This document shows, in pieces, positions 17,186-26,109 of a DNA stretch of 64,000 bases; position 1 is the stretch's first letter, and every line of letters starts with the position of its first letter. The notes below the pieces were generated by a model. It made no database searches and was not told where the DNA came from. It saw only the letters and a program-made list of their open reading frames with translations. Where the stretch lies: NCBI RefSeq assembly GCF_010728155.1, contig NZ_AP022605.1, positions 1 through 64,000 on the forward strand. Direction: 5' to 3'. The translations under genes and the position numbers were made by a program. The DNA comes from Mycolicibacterium doricum. GTDB taxonomy: Bacteria; Actinomycetota; Actinomycetes; Mycobacteriales; Mycobacteriaceae.

Positions 17186-17998
17186 TCACTCAGCCGTGAT
17201 CGCGCCCGGGGTGGTGAAATCGGGCGCACGCTTCTCGCGGTGCGCGGCGAGGCCTTCCCGGACCTCCGGACCGCCGAAGCCGATGAACTCCAACCCGAGG
17301 GACGTCTCGAATGACGGCCCGAACACCCGGAACCACTGGTTGAGGCTGTGTTTGGTCCAGCGGATCGCCGTCGGTGCGCCGGCGGCCAGGCTGGTCGCGA
17401 TGCGGCTCGCCTCGGTCAGGACGTCGTCGTCGTCGACGCACTTGGACACCAGGCCGATGCGTTCGGCTTCCTCGCCGAGCAACGTCTCGCAGGTAAGCAG
17501 GTAGTACTTGGCCTTGGCCATACCCGCCATCAACGGCCAGCAGATGGCGGCGTGGTCACCGGCGGCGACCCCGAGACGGGTGTGGCCGTCGATGATCTTG
17601 GCGGTGCGCCCGACGACGGAGATGTCGGCCAGGATCGCGACGACCAGACCGGCGCCCACCGCGGGCCCGCGGACCGCGGAAATCACCGGCTTGCTGAAGC
17701 TCACCATATTCATCACCAGGTCGCGTGCCTCGCGCATGATTCGGACCCGGCTGGGGTAGCTGTTGATCATGTCGTCGAGCAGGTCGAAGTTGCCGCCCGA
17801 CGAGAACGCCTTCCCTTCGCCGCGGACCAGCACGGCGCGGACGGTGTCGTCCTTGTCGATCGCGGGCCACATGTCGGCGAGGTCGCGGTGCATCTGGGGA
17901 TTGACGGAGTTCAATCCGGGGGCGTCCAGCACGATGTGGAGAACACCGTCAGCGGCTGGTTCGAAGCGCAGACTGGGAAAGTCGTCGTAGCTCATCAT
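17186..17998 (-). CDS. Crotonase-family protein without the hydratase glutamates
   Basis: 270 residues from ATG 17998 ([12 protein letters not shown]), with AAAGGA 8 nt upstream. The crotonase fold is clear: [29 protein letters not shown], and [18 protein letters not shown]. At the Glu144 position it has Val (GAGLVVAIL), and the PE of the second glutamate is replaced by GHTRLG, followed by [13 protein letters not shown] with an Asp-His pair. This subgroup is common in actinobacteria; the chemistry may be hydrolysis, isomerisation or dehalogenation-like rather than hydration. Middle gene of unit C. Confidence 0.87.
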   Translation of the reverse strand: MMSYDDFPSLRFEPAADGVLHIVLDAPGLNSVNPQMHRDLADMWPAIDKDDTVRAVLVRGEGKAFSSGGNFDLLDDMINSYPSRVRIMREARDLVMNMVSFSKPVISAVRGPAVGAGLVVAILADISVVGRTAKIIDGHTRLGVAAGDHAAICWPLMAGMAKAKYYLLTCETLLGEEAERIGLVSKCVDDDDVLTEASRIATSLAAGAPTAIRWTKHSLNQWFRVFGPSFETSLGLEFIGFGGPEVREGLAAHREKRAPDFTTPGAITAE

Positions 17999-18225
17999 CG
18001 AGTGTTCCTTTGCATCGTCAAGAAGGGCTACTCCGCGTCGGTGGGATGTAGCGGCCACGGACGAGGACTGCGAGGCTTCTCTCATCGCGCCCTCGAAATG
18101 GTAACGAACCTTCCGACCGGCCGTGGTCGGATCACGGTGCGGCGGCCTCAGCGCTGATTGCGGTTCATGATTGGGTTCCTCCAACGCCGCGGTTCGGTAG
18201 CAGAGAGTGTGCGGTGGAGGCGGTC

Positions 18226-18729
18226 TCAGTTGTCGGCCTCGACGAAGTCAGCGCCGCGGATCAGCCGAACCGGAGTGAACACCAGGACCTCTTCGTCGCG
18301 CTGGTTGCGGACGCTGACCGTCGCGGTGACGACGCCCCGACCCGGCTTGCTCGACGGCCGCGACTCCGTGACAGTGCAGATGGCGAGGAGGGTGTCACCG
18401 ACGTACACCGGTCGCTTGACCCACAGTTCCATGTGCATGAAGGCCAGGCCGGTGCCGTTGAGGAAGTTGGACTGCACGATCAACCCCTCTGCAATGCAGT
18501 AGATCAGAGCGCCGGGGACCAACCGACCTTGGTACCCGCCGGCGGCGGCGTGCGACGCGTCGTAGAACAACGGCTCGTTGAACCCGCCGAGGTTGACGAA
18601 CGTCGTAAGGTCGGATTCAGTAACGGTGCGCTTGGCGGTCTTGAAGCGAAAACCTGGCGTCATTTCTTCCCAAGTCCTGCCGCGAACCAGTGGTTCCACC
18701 TCGGAGCTGGACAGGTGGGCTGAGTTCAT
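18226..18729 (-). CDS. MaoC-like hot-dog acyl-CoA hydratase
   Basis: 167 residues from ATG 18729 ([14 protein letters not shown]), with AAAGG 8 nt upstream. A single hot-dog domain: [39 protein letters not shown], then [16 protein letters not shown] in the hydration-site region, and the strands [24 protein letters not shown]. This is the MaoC/R-specific enoyl-CoA hydratase or mesaconyl-CoA hydratase type. It is the first gene of unit C, divergent from a ligase gene across about 400 bp of repeat-rich DNA; 227 bp separate it from the next gene of the unit. Confidence 0.85.
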   Translation of the reverse strand: MNSAHLSSSEVEPLVRGRTWEEMTPGFRFKTAKRTVTESDLTTFVNLGGFNEPLFYDASHAAAGGYQGRLVPGALIYCIAEGLIVQSNFLNGTGLAFMHMELWVKRPVYVGDTLLAICTVTESRPSSKPGRGVVTATVSVRNQRDEEVLVFTPVRLIRGADFVEADN

Positions 18730-18938
18730 GAGAGGCCTTTCGTCGAGGCGCTGACACGGCAAACGATCGGGATGAGGCACAGCAGCTCAGCCACGGTGCG
18801 GGCAGAGCCGGACACAGCTTTCGGTATCGTAGGCACTCCGCTGGGAGCCGTTGATTCCAGATACTCGCAGATGACGACGCATTGCCCGCGCGGACCCCGT
18901 TCGCGCAGTCGTTCTGGACGGAAGTGATCCGAGGTTCT

Positions 18939-19029
18939 CAGTCGTTTCGCTAAACCACAGTCGTTTCTCTAACCAACTGTCTCCCGAAACCAACTGTCTC
19001 CCGCCATCGAGCCGGTAAGGTTAATAACC
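18939..19029. promoter_or_regulatory. Direct-repeat array and small palindrome in the divergent intergenic region
   Basis: Two near-tandem copies of a 19-bp unit starting CAGTCGTTTC (18939-18957 and 18958-18975) are followed by two perfect copies of AACCAACTGTCTCCCG (18971-18986 and 18988-19003, 17-bp period). A palindrome GGTTA-A-TAACC lies at 19019-19029. The period of 17-19 bp and the location between divergent operons suggest protein binding sites, but no regulator is known here. Confidence 0.55.
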
Positions 19030-19049
19030 GATAACTCGCGGGCGCCGCG

Positions 19050-19092
19050 CCATCGGTGTGTCCGCCATCGGTGTGTCCGCCATCGGTGTGTC
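19050..19092. repeat. 15-bp tandem repeat, nearly three copies
   Basis: CCATCGGTGTGTCCG is repeated at 19050-19064 and 19065-19079, and 13 bases of a third copy run to 19092. It lies 41 bp before the ligase start and falls in its likely 5' leader. The 18730-19132 gap holds no recognisable gene beyond these repeats. Confidence 0.85.
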
Positions 19093-19132
19093 ATTGCAGG
19101 CTCGCACCTGCCAACGGTGAGGAGTAAGTGCC

Positions 19133-20686
19133 ATGTATCTCACTCAGGGCTTGCACAGGGCGTTGCAGCACCATCCCGACCGCCTCGCCACCATCGACGG
19201 GGACCGGACACGGACCTATGAGGCGTCCGCGCAGCGAATCGCGAAGTTGGCGAGCGCATTACGGCAGATCGGGGTGAACCGGGGAGACCGCGTCGGCATG
19301 CTTGCGCTCAACTCCGACCGATATCACGAATACCTGCTAGCGGTGCCTTGGGCCGACGCCGTACTCAACCCGATCAACATCCGGTGGAGCCCCGCGGAGA
19401 TCGGGTACGCCCTACGTGACTCCCAAACCGACGTCCTCTTCGTCGATGACGCCTTCAGTCCGGCTGTGCCGGCGCTTCGGGCGTCGTATCCCGACCTGCA
19501 CACCGTCGTTCACTGCGGAAACGCCCCTACGCCGGAGGGGATGTGTTCCTATGAGGAACTCATCGCCAGCGGTGAAGTCGTCGATGACGTGCGGCGCTCT
19601 GGCGATCAATTGGCCGGTGTGTTCTATACCGGCGGCACCACGGGTCTACCCAAAGGCGTGATGCTCAGCCACGCCAACCTGATGACGTCGGTGCTGGGAA
19701 TGCTCAGCGTGGGGAGCTTTCTCAGTCCGGAGGGCCGGCTGCTTCACGTCGCGCCGCTGTTCCATCTCGCGGACCTGGCTGCCTGGGCGGGGCAGACCAC
19801 CCTTGGCGGAACCCACGTGATGCTCTCGACGTTCGATCCGACTGCCATCCTTGAAACCATCGAAGGCCAGCAGGTCACCGACGCACTGCTGATCCCTACC
19901 ATGCTGCAGATGGTCATCGACCACCCGACCGTTGGAGAACGCGACCTTTCCAGCCTCCAAACCGTGATGTACGGCGCGTCGCCGATCCCTGAGGCGGTGC
20001 TGTCGCGGGCGATGAAGACCATGGGCTCGGCGCGGTTCATGCAAGGTTACGGAATGACAGAACTGTCCCCGCTGGCCACGGTCCTGCGCCCGGAGGACCA
20101 CGATCATCCGGAATTGCTGCGTTCGGCCGGCCGCGCGGCGCCCTGTGCCGAAGTCAAGATCTTCGACGCCAACGATCGAGAGGTGCCGCCGGGACATACC
20201 GGCGAGATCGTCGCGCGCGGCGGTAACGTGATGCTCGGTTACTGGAATAAGCCTGAAGAGACCGCGAACGCGCTGCGGAATGGGTGGATGCATACCGGCG
20301 ATGCCGGTTACATGGACGCGTTAGGTTACGTGTTCCTCGTCGACCGCATCAAGGACATGATCATTTCGGGTGGCGAGAACGTCTACTCCACTGAGGTCGA
20401 GAACGCGCTTTGCCAGCACCCCGCGGTGTCGGCGTGCGCGGTCATCGGCGTCCCGGACGAGACCTGGGGCGAACGCGTTCACGCGGTCGTCGTCTTGGCC
20501 GAGAGTTCTTCGGCGACCGCCGAGGAGTTGCGGGATTTCTGCAAGACCCTGATCGCGGGATACAAGGCGCCCCGTACGGTCTCGTTCGTCGATGCGCTAC
20601 CACTCTCGGGGGCTGGAAAGGTACTGAAACGGGAACTCCGCGAACGCTTCGGCGGAAATCTCCCCAGCACCGTCGGAGGTCGATAG
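19133..20686 (+). CDS. Acyl-CoA synthetase (FadD-type) with variant P-loop
   Basis: 517 residues from ATG 19133 with GAGGAG upstream. ANL landmarks: FYTGGTTGLPKGVMLSH, GYGMTELSPLATV, GWMHTGDAGYMDALGYVFLVDRIKDMIISGGENV, and SGAGKVLKREL for the catalytic Lys. The P-loop has Gly where most relatives have Ser (YTGGTTG instead of YTSGTTG), a variant seen in some FadD enzymes. Third ligase of the island, divergent from unit C and 146 bp ahead of the monooxygenase gene. Its substrate may enter unit C (MaoC and crotonases). Confidence 0.93.
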   Translation: MYLTQGLHRALQHHPDRLATIDGDRTRTYEASAQRIAKLASALRQIGVNRGDRVGMLALNSDRYHEYLLAVPWADAVLNPINIRWSPAEIGYALRDSQTDVLFVDDAFSPAVPALRASYPDLHTVVHCGNAPTPEGMCSYEELIASGEVVDDVRRSGDQLAGVFYTGGTTGLPKGVMLSHANLMTSVLGMLSVGSFLSPEGRLLHVAPLFHLADLAAWAGQTTLGGTHVMLSTFDPTAILETIEGQQVTDALLIPTMLQMVIDHPTVGERDLSSLQTVMYGASPIPEAVLSRAMKTMGSARFMQGYGMTELSPLATVLRPEDHDHPELLRSAGRAAPCAEVKIFDANDREVPPGHTGEIVARGGNVMLGYWNKPEETANALRNGWMHTGDAGYMDALGYVFLVDRIKDMIISGGENVYSTEVENALCQHPAVSACAVIGVPDETWGERVHAVVVLAESSSATAEELRDFCKTLIAGYKAPRTVSFVDALPLSGAGKVLKRELRERFGGNLPSTVGGR

Positions 20687-20832
20687 GTGCTTGTGCGCGA
20701 GCCCCGCCGAATTCGGCCCCAGCGTCCTCGGGTCATGTCCGCAGAAACGGACCCGTCGGCGCACTCAGCGTCGCGTCGCCACGGTGATCGACCGGGCATA
20801 GCACGAGTGGCACTACGGATTGGGTGGTCACG

Positions 20833-22296
20833 ATGACCGAACAACGACCGGTGAAAGTCGCAATCATCGGTGCGGGCATGTCTGGATTGTGCATGGCCGT
20901 CAAGCTGCAGGACGCCGGCATCGACTCGTACACCATTTTCGAGAAAGCCGAGGAAGTCGGGGGCACCTGGCGCGACAACACCTATCCGGGGCTGACGTGC
21001 GACATCCCGTCGCGGTACTACTCCTACTCGTTTCGGCCCAACCCGAACTGGTCCCACTTGCTGCCGCCGGGCCCAGAGATTCAGGCCTACTTTCAGCAGG
21101 TCGCCGACGAACGGGGCATTCGGCGGCACATCAAGTTCGGCACCGAAGTGATCTCTGCGCGGTACGACGACGGGCGCTGGCTGCTCACCACCGCCGATGG
21201 CGAAGAGACATTCGACGTGCTCGTCACCGCGACCGGCGTGCTGCGGGTGCCACGCTATCCGGACATTCCGGGGAAAGCCGACTTCGCCGGGCCGGTGTTC
21301 CACTCCGCCAGATGGGACCACTCGGTTTCGTTGGCCGACAAGCGGATCGGGCTCATCGGGACGGGGTCAACAGGTATACAGATCATTGCCGCGCTCGGCG
21401 GCAAGGTGAATCGGTTGACGGCCTTCCAGCGCACTGCGCAGTGGGTCTTTCCGCTGCCCAATCCGCGTTATTCACCGGTGATCCGAGCAGCTCTGACGCG
21501 ATCGCCGGTCCTCAACCGCCTGAGCTATCGGTTCTGGGGCCTGGTGGTCCGCCACCTGTTCGGTCGCGCGCCGATCCGTCCTGGACTTCACCGCCGCCTG
21601 TTTCAGACGTTATGTCGATGGAACTTGCGCCTTTCGGTGCGCGACCCACAGTTGCGCGCGAGACTCACCCCGAATTACCAGCCGATGTGCAAACGACAAA
21701 TCATCGCGTGGGGCTTCTACCGTGCTGTCCAGCAACCCGGTGTAGAAGTTGTCTCCGAGGCGATCGACCACATCGAGCCTCTCGGCGTCGTCACCGCCGA
21801 CGGTGTATTGCACGAACTTGACGTGCTGGTCTATGCCACGGGGTTCGACGCCCGGGCCTACGTGCGTCCGCTGACGGTGATCGGCGAGCACGCGGTCACC
21901 CTGGACGAGGCGTGGGCAGATGGCCCCACGGCGTACCGGTCGGTCGCGGTTCCTGGATTCCCGAACTTGTTCATGCTGATGGGCCCGCATTCGCCGATCG
22001 GCAACCAGTCGCTGGTACCGATAGCCGAGGACCAGGCCGATTACGTGATGTGGTGGATCAACCGGATCCGTGAGGGCAGCATCGTCTCCGCCGCGCCCAC
22101 AGAGCTGGCCACCAGGGAGTACAACGACAGCATGAAGTCGGCAATGCCGCAGACGATCTGGGTTACCGGTTGCAACAGTTGGTACCTCGGCAAAGATGGG
22201 CTCCCGGAATTGTTCCCGTGGACACCCGAGCGTCACAGCGAACTGCTGCGTACACCTGCGCTGGCCGACTTCGATGTCGTCGCCACGTCGCAGTGA
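20833..22296 (+). CDS. Flavin-containing Baeyer-Villiger-type monooxygenase
   Basis: About 487 residues. FAD Rossmann motif VAIIGAGMSGLCMAVKL at the N-terminus, EEVGGTWRDNTYPGLTCDIPS typical of class B flavin monooxygenases, the BVMO fingerprint FAGPVFHSARWD near residue 158, and the NADPH Rossmann motif IGLIGTGSTGIQI. It should insert oxygen next to a ketone (or oxidise sulfur/nitrogen) using NADPH and O2. ATG 20833 is preferred over GTG 20824; neither has a strong ribosome site. The downstream LLM oxidoreductase and the nearby carboxylesterase could process the ester formed from a ketone, a coherent ketone-to-acid route. Confidence 0.9.
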   Translation: MTEQRPVKVAIIGAGMSGLCMAVKLQDAGIDSYTIFEKAEEVGGTWRDNTYPGLTCDIPSRYYSYSFRPNPNWSHLLPPGPEIQAYFQQVADERGIRRHIKFGTEVISARYDDGRWLLTTADGEETFDVLVTATGVLRVPRYPDIPGKADFAGPVFHSARWDHSVSLADKRIGLIGTGSTGIQIIAALGGKVNRLTAFQRTAQWVFPLPNPRYSPVIRAALTRSPVLNRLSYRFWGLVVRHLFGRAPIRPGLHRRLFQTLCRWNLRLSVRDPQLRARLTPNYQPMCKRQIIAWGFYRAVQQPGVEVVSEAIDHIEPLGVVTADGVLHELDVLVYATGFDARAYVRPLTVIGEHAVTLDEAWADGPTAYRSVAVPGFPNLFMLMGPHSPIGNQSLVPIAEDQADYVMWWINRIREGSIVSAAPTELATREYNDSMKSAMPQTIWVTGCNSWYLGKDGLPELFPWTPERHSELLRTPALADFDVVATSQ

Positions 22297-22345
22297 GCGG
22301 CCAGCGAATCGATTAGGGCGCCGTGCCGATCGCTGGAGAACCGAC

Positions 22346-22363
22346 ATGGCGAGCGCCTCATGA
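22346..22363 (+). other. Five-codon leader frame overlapping the LLM oxidoreductase start
   Basis: ATG GCG AGC GCC TCA TGA at 22346-22363 has GGAGAA about 6 nt upstream, and its stop overlaps the ATG of the next gene (ATGA at 22360). The downstream gene has no comparable ribosome site of its own, so termination-reinitiation is a plausible way to start it. Confidence 0.35.
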
Positions 22364-23295
22364 ATTCGCCGGTGACCGTGAAAGACGCCGGGTTCGGCGT
22401 GATGTTGCCCAGTTTCGATCCCTTCCGGCTTGGCGCTCCGCCGCTATTGGCGGCCGCCCGCCTCGCCGAAAACCTCGGGTTTGACTCAGGTTGGGTAGGT
22501 GATCATCTGAGCTTTCATCCGCCGGTGCTGGAACCGTGTGGGGCACTCGCGGCCGTCGCTGCCGTCACTCGACGGCTGGTGCTGGGCACCGGTGTGCTGC
22601 TCCTACCGATGCGCAATCCGGTATGGACGGCCAAGCAACTCGGGACGGTCGCGGCGCTCGCGCCCGAACGCCTGATCGTGGGTGTCGGCGCAGGTGGGGA
22701 GAACCCAGCGGAGTTCGAAGCCGCCGGGTATCCCGTCGCACAGCGCGGCCGCCGGCTCGACGAGGCCATGGTCGTCCTCGACGCGCTACTGCGCGGGGAG
22801 GCTGTGGACCACCCGGGTCCATTGCTTCCGGTACGTTCACCCCAGCTCGAGCCGGTGCCATCCTCTCGCCCACCGCTGGTGGTCGGCGGCCGGTCCACCC
22901 ACGCGGTGCGGCGCGCGGCTCGGCTCGCCCAAGGCTGGCTCGCGGTGTGGCTGAGTCCCCGTCGCGTGCGTGCGGCGGTGGAAGATCTGCGGGCGCATGC
23001 CGAAGAGTTCCGCAGGCCGGTCTGCACGACGGTGATGTTGTCGTTCGTACACGTCACCGATGACGTGGAAGCCGGTCGTGCCGAGCTACAACGATTCGTC
23101 GCAGGTCAGTACGGTATGCCGGTCGAAGCAATCGAGAAATGGTGTGTGATCGGAAGCGAGGCTCGGGTGGCAGACATGCTCGCGCAGTACCGTGACGCCG
23201 GCGCCGAGTCATTCGTGATGCTGCCGACCGCTGAGGACGTACTGGCGCAGTACGAGCGCCTCGCCGCGGTTCGCGAGAGGTTGGGGGCGATGTAG
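22360..23295 (+). CDS. LLM-class F420-dependent oxidoreductase
   Basis: 311 residues of the luciferase-like TIM-barrel family. Landmarks: FGVMLPSFDPFRL at the N-terminus, ENLGFDSGWVGDHL, LGTGVLLLPMRNPVWTAKQLGTV, PERLIVGVGAGGENPAEFEAAG, and PPLVVGGRSTHAVRRAARLAQGWL for the phosphate-binding end. Mycobacteria use F420 for many of these enzymes; flavin use is the alternative. The 64 bp after the monooxygenase contain a five-codon leader frame. It ends 11 bp before the stop of the convergent acyl-CoA dehydrogenase gene. Substrate unknown. Confidence 0.9.
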   Translation: MNSPVTVKDAGFGVMLPSFDPFRLGAPPLLAAARLAENLGFDSGWVGDHLSFHPPVLEPCGALAAVAAVTRRLVLGTGVLLLPMRNPVWTAKQLGTVAALAPERLIVGVGAGGENPAEFEAAGYPVAQRGRRLDEAMVVLDALLRGEAVDHPGPLLPVRSPQLEPVPSSRPPLVVGGRSTHAVRRAARLAQGWLAVWLSPRRVRAAVEDLRAHAEEFRRPVCTTVMLSFVHVTDDVEAGRAELQRFVAGQYGMPVEAIEKWCVIGSEARVADMLAQYRDAGAESFVMLPTAEDVLAQYERLAAVRERLGAM

Positions 23296-23306
23296 GTCTC
23301 AGGCCG

Positions 23307-24497
23307 CTACGGAGCAAATTCTCGCCCAAGCAGGTGGCGGGCGACAACGAGCTTGGCGACCTGCGCGGTTCCATCGGCGATTTCGAATGCCAACACGTCG
23401 CGCAGCCGCTGCCCTTGCACACTGTCTCTGCCCCAGCCAGCGTGGCCAAAGGTAAGCAACGCCTGATGCACGACCTCGCCCGCGGTCTTGGGGGCGAACC
23501 ACTTCGCCATGTTTGCAGCCACCGTGTGATCCAAGCCTTGGTCCTTTCGCCACAGCGCCTCGTAACAGATGTGACGCGCCCCGGCCAACCTGGTGGCCTG
23601 CTCTACGAGGGGAAACGCCACCCCTTGGTGGCGACCTATTGGACCGCCGAAGGCCTGCCGCGTGCGCGCGTACTGCAGTGCATCGTCGAGTGCTGCCTGG
23701 GCGATGCCGACGCACATCAGGCCGATCACCGCCCGCGAGTAGTCGAACCCCTGCATCACCGACACGAATCCGGCGCCCTCCTCCCCGATCAGTTCGTCGC
23801 GCCCCACCTTCACCCCGTCGAAATGCAACGACGCGCGCCCGATGGCCCGGCCGCCGTGATCGTCGAGCGCGGTTCGCGCGACCCGCTCGTCGTTGAGGTC
23901 GACGTAGAACGCGCTCACCCCGCGAGCCCCGGGTCCTCCCGTGCGTGCGAACACCACACCGGTGTCTGCCGACATCCCCACTGAGATCGAAGTCTTCTCG
24001 CCAACCAGCCGCCAACCTGTCCCGTCGGGTTGTGCGCGCAGCGACAGGTTGGCCGCGTCGGACCCGTGCTCTGGCTCGGTAAGCACCAGCGCCGACAGCG
24101 CGGTGCCAGCTGCGAGCGGAGGTAACCATCGCGCCAGTTGCTCATCGCTAGCGTTGCCGACCAGGATGTCAGCGTTGAGACTGGCGATCAGCAGGATGTA
24201 GCAGGCGTTGATGTCAGCCCGCGAGATCTCCTCGGCTGCTATGCCGGTGGTGACGGCGTCGGCCCCCTGGCCGCCGAATCTCTCCGGGATGCGCAGGCCC
24301 GTCAAGCCCATCGCCGCCATCTGGCGAGGTAACTCCGGGCGCATCCGCGCGGCCCGGTCGTCGGCCTGGTAGTGGGGAGCGAGCACGCGCTGAGCGAAGG
24401 TAGCGACCTCACGCCGGAAGGCCTCTTGGTCATCGTCGAAGGCGTAGTGCACGTGCGGCTCCCTGGGTGCGCTGCTCGGGCGACGGAACGATGTCAT
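23307..24497 (-). CDS. Acyl-CoA dehydrogenase
   Basis: 396 residues from ATG 24497 (MTSFRRPSSAPREP), with AAGG 9 nt upstream. Motifs: LTEPEHGSDAANLSLRA for FAD/substrate contact, KTSISVGMSADTGVVFAR, GFDYSRAVIGLMCVGIAQAALDDALQYARTRQAFGGPIGRHQGV, and LTFGHAGWGRDSVQGQRLRD. At the C-terminal base position the sequence is LAFEIADGTAQVAK, which keeps Glu but spaces it from the GT by an extra Ile-Ala-Asp compared with the YEGT of medium-chain enzymes. It is transcribed convergently to the LLM gene and 89 bp upstream of it (on its own strand) is the carboxylesterase gene's end. Confidence 0.9.
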   Translation of the reverse strand: MTSFRRPSSAPREPHVHYAFDDDQEAFRREVATFAQRVLAPHYQADDRAARMRPELPRQMAAMGLTGLRIPERFGGQGADAVTTGIAAEEISRADINACYILLIASLNADILVGNASDEQLARWLPPLAAGTALSALVLTEPEHGSDAANLSLRAQPDGTGWRLVGEKTSISVGMSADTGVVFARTGGPGARGVSAFYVDLNDERVARTALDDHGGRAIGRASLHFDGVKVGRDELIGEEGAGFVSVMQGFDYSRAVIGLMCVGIAQAALDDALQYARTRQAFGGPIGRHQGVAFPLVEQATRLAGARHICYEALWRKDQGLDHTVAANMAKWFAPKTAGEVVHQALLTFGHAGWGRDSVQGQRLRDVLAFEIADGTAQVAKLVVARHLLGREFAP

Positions 24498-24586
24498 CAA
24501 GTTAGCCTTGGGTGACGTCGATTCAAAGACCAAGGCTCAGATGTCCATTGACACTCAGAGGGGCGAACCTTTGTGGACGCCGCTCG

Positions 24587-26095
24587 TCAGCGTGCGAGGA
24601 CTTGAAATCCTTCCCATGCTTGCCGCCGGTCGGCATGGGGGTCGTACTCCACCCGCGAGGAGCGGTCGAAGACCAGCACCGCACGGGTGTCGCTGGTGTA
24701 GCGCGGCCAGCCGTCTCCTGGAACTCCGGTGCGGGCGAAAGCAAGCCAGCGCCCTTGCATGTCGTCGGTCACGCGCATGGCCGAGCGGCGATCGGCCCCG
24801 GCGCTGAGAAGCCGACCGAGGGGCGTGCGGTAGGCGTCGAACACCGCAAGAAGTTCCGTCGCGTGGGTGGCACCCAGCCCGGCCCATTGCAGAGTGCGCG
24901 GGGCGAAGTCATAGCGGTACAGGTAAGTGGGGGCGTGTCGACTGTGGGAGTCCGCGAGCTGCCACAGTGTCGATCCGAATGTGAAGTCGGCCCCCAGTCG
25001 GACACAGGCATCGGGCGCTGGATACTCGGGATAGGCAGCGGTAATACGCTCGCGATAGATGGGTTCCGCTCCCGCGAGTAACGCTTCGATCTTCGCTTCG
25101 TTCGTCGGAAGGAGTTTGAGGAAGCGAGTGAACAACCGGCCCTCGTCGGCGTTCGTGCCGACGATCAGCGGCACACGGTACGCCTTGCCTTCGCGCATCG
25201 CTTGAACGGGCTCGAGCGGTAGATAGTCGGTTCCGAAGGTGCATCCCACCGGGTAACCGCCAGCGAGGTCCGATGCACTCGTGGTGAGCAAGCGATCGAA
25301 TGCCTTCACCAGTTGAGCCGGACGCGCCGCCAGCAGGAGGCGGGCGGGCTCCCGCTCCTCGGCGCCGAGAATGGATGCGAACTTGACGGCGAACTCCGCG
25401 GCCAGCTCCTTGGAGCGGGATAGGGCGCCGGCCGGACTTTGTGAGATCGCCCGCGCGAAAAGGCCTTCAGCCGCTGGCACAGCCAACAATGTGGTAACGG
25501 CATGCGCGCCCGCGCTCTCGCCGAATATCGTCACGTCATCGGGATCGCCGCCGAATACCGCGATGTTTTCGCGTACCCACCCGAGCGCCGCCACGATGTC
25601 GCGCAAGTAGAGGTTGTCGTCAATACGGATCTCTGCGGTGGACAGCGACGACAGGTCGACAGCCCCTAGCGCGCCGAGGCGGTAATTCGCCGATACGTAC
25701 ACGCAACCGCTGCGGGCAAGCGACGCACCATCATAGATCGGTGTCGCGGAACTGCCCAGGAAGTACGCCCCGCCGTGAATGAAGAACATCACCGGCAGAG
25801 GTCGGTCCGAGCCGCCCTCGGGCGCAACGACGTTGAGGGTGAGGCAGTCCTCGCTCATAGGCTGGAACTTGCCCGGACCGACGATGGTGTACCGGCGGGG
25901 CTGCGGAGCGCAGTAGCGGAATTGGTGACATTGTCGAACGCCCACCCACGGCTCGACCGGCTGGGGAGCCTTGAATCGTAGGGCACCGACCGGTGGCTTG
26001 GCGTAAGGAATGGAACGCCAACGATTGACGCCGTCCCGGGTCAATCCTTCGATGGTGCCTGAGGCGATGTCCGCGCGGACAGTCTTAACTGGCAT
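24587..26095 (-). CDS. Type-B carboxylesterase
   Basis: 502 residues, alpha/beta-hydrolase of the carboxylesterase/cholinesterase family. IPYAKPPVGALRFKAPQP and SEDCLTLNVV are family signatures; the oxyanion hole is FFIHGGAYFLG; the nucleophile is Ser194 in TIFGESAGAHAV. C-terminal ATHATELLAVF holds a His in the position expected for the triad region. No signal peptide, so it is probably cytoplasmic. ATG 26095 (MPVKTVRADIASG) is chosen by homology; the ribosome site is weak. It could hydrolyse the ester product of the nearby Baeyer-Villiger enzyme. A palindrome lies 15 bp upstream. Confidence 0.9.
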   Translation of the reverse strand: MPVKTVRADIASGTIEGLTRDGVNRWRSIPYAKPPVGALRFKAPQPVEPWVGVRQCHQFRYCAPQPRRYTIVGPGKFQPMSEDCLTLNVVAPEGGSDRPLPVMFFIHGGAYFLGSSATPIYDGASLARSGCVYVSANYRLGALGAVDLSSLSTAEIRIDDNLYLRDIVAALGWVRENIAVFGGDPDDVTIFGESAGAHAVTTLLAVPAAEGLFARAISQSPAGALSRSKELAAEFAVKFASILGAEEREPARLLLAARPAQLVKAFDRLLTTSASDLAGGYPVGCTFGTDYLPLEPVQAMREGKAYRVPLIVGTNADEGRLFTRFLKLLPTNEAKIEALLAGAEPIYRERITAAYPEYPAPDACVRLGADFTFGSTLWQLADSHSRHAPTYLYRYDFAPRTLQWAGLGATHATELLAVFDAYRTPLGRLLSAGADRRSAMRVTDDMQGRWLAFARTGVPGDGWPRYTSDTRAVLVFDRSSRVEYDPHADRRQAWEGFQVLAR

Positions 26096-26109
26096 GTCTC
26101 GACAATAGC

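Noticed and set aside
19019..19029. GGTTA-A-TAACC as a copy of the GTTAG operator
   Set aside because: Arms and spacing differ (1-bp centre instead of 6), so it was kept only as part of the separate repeat region.
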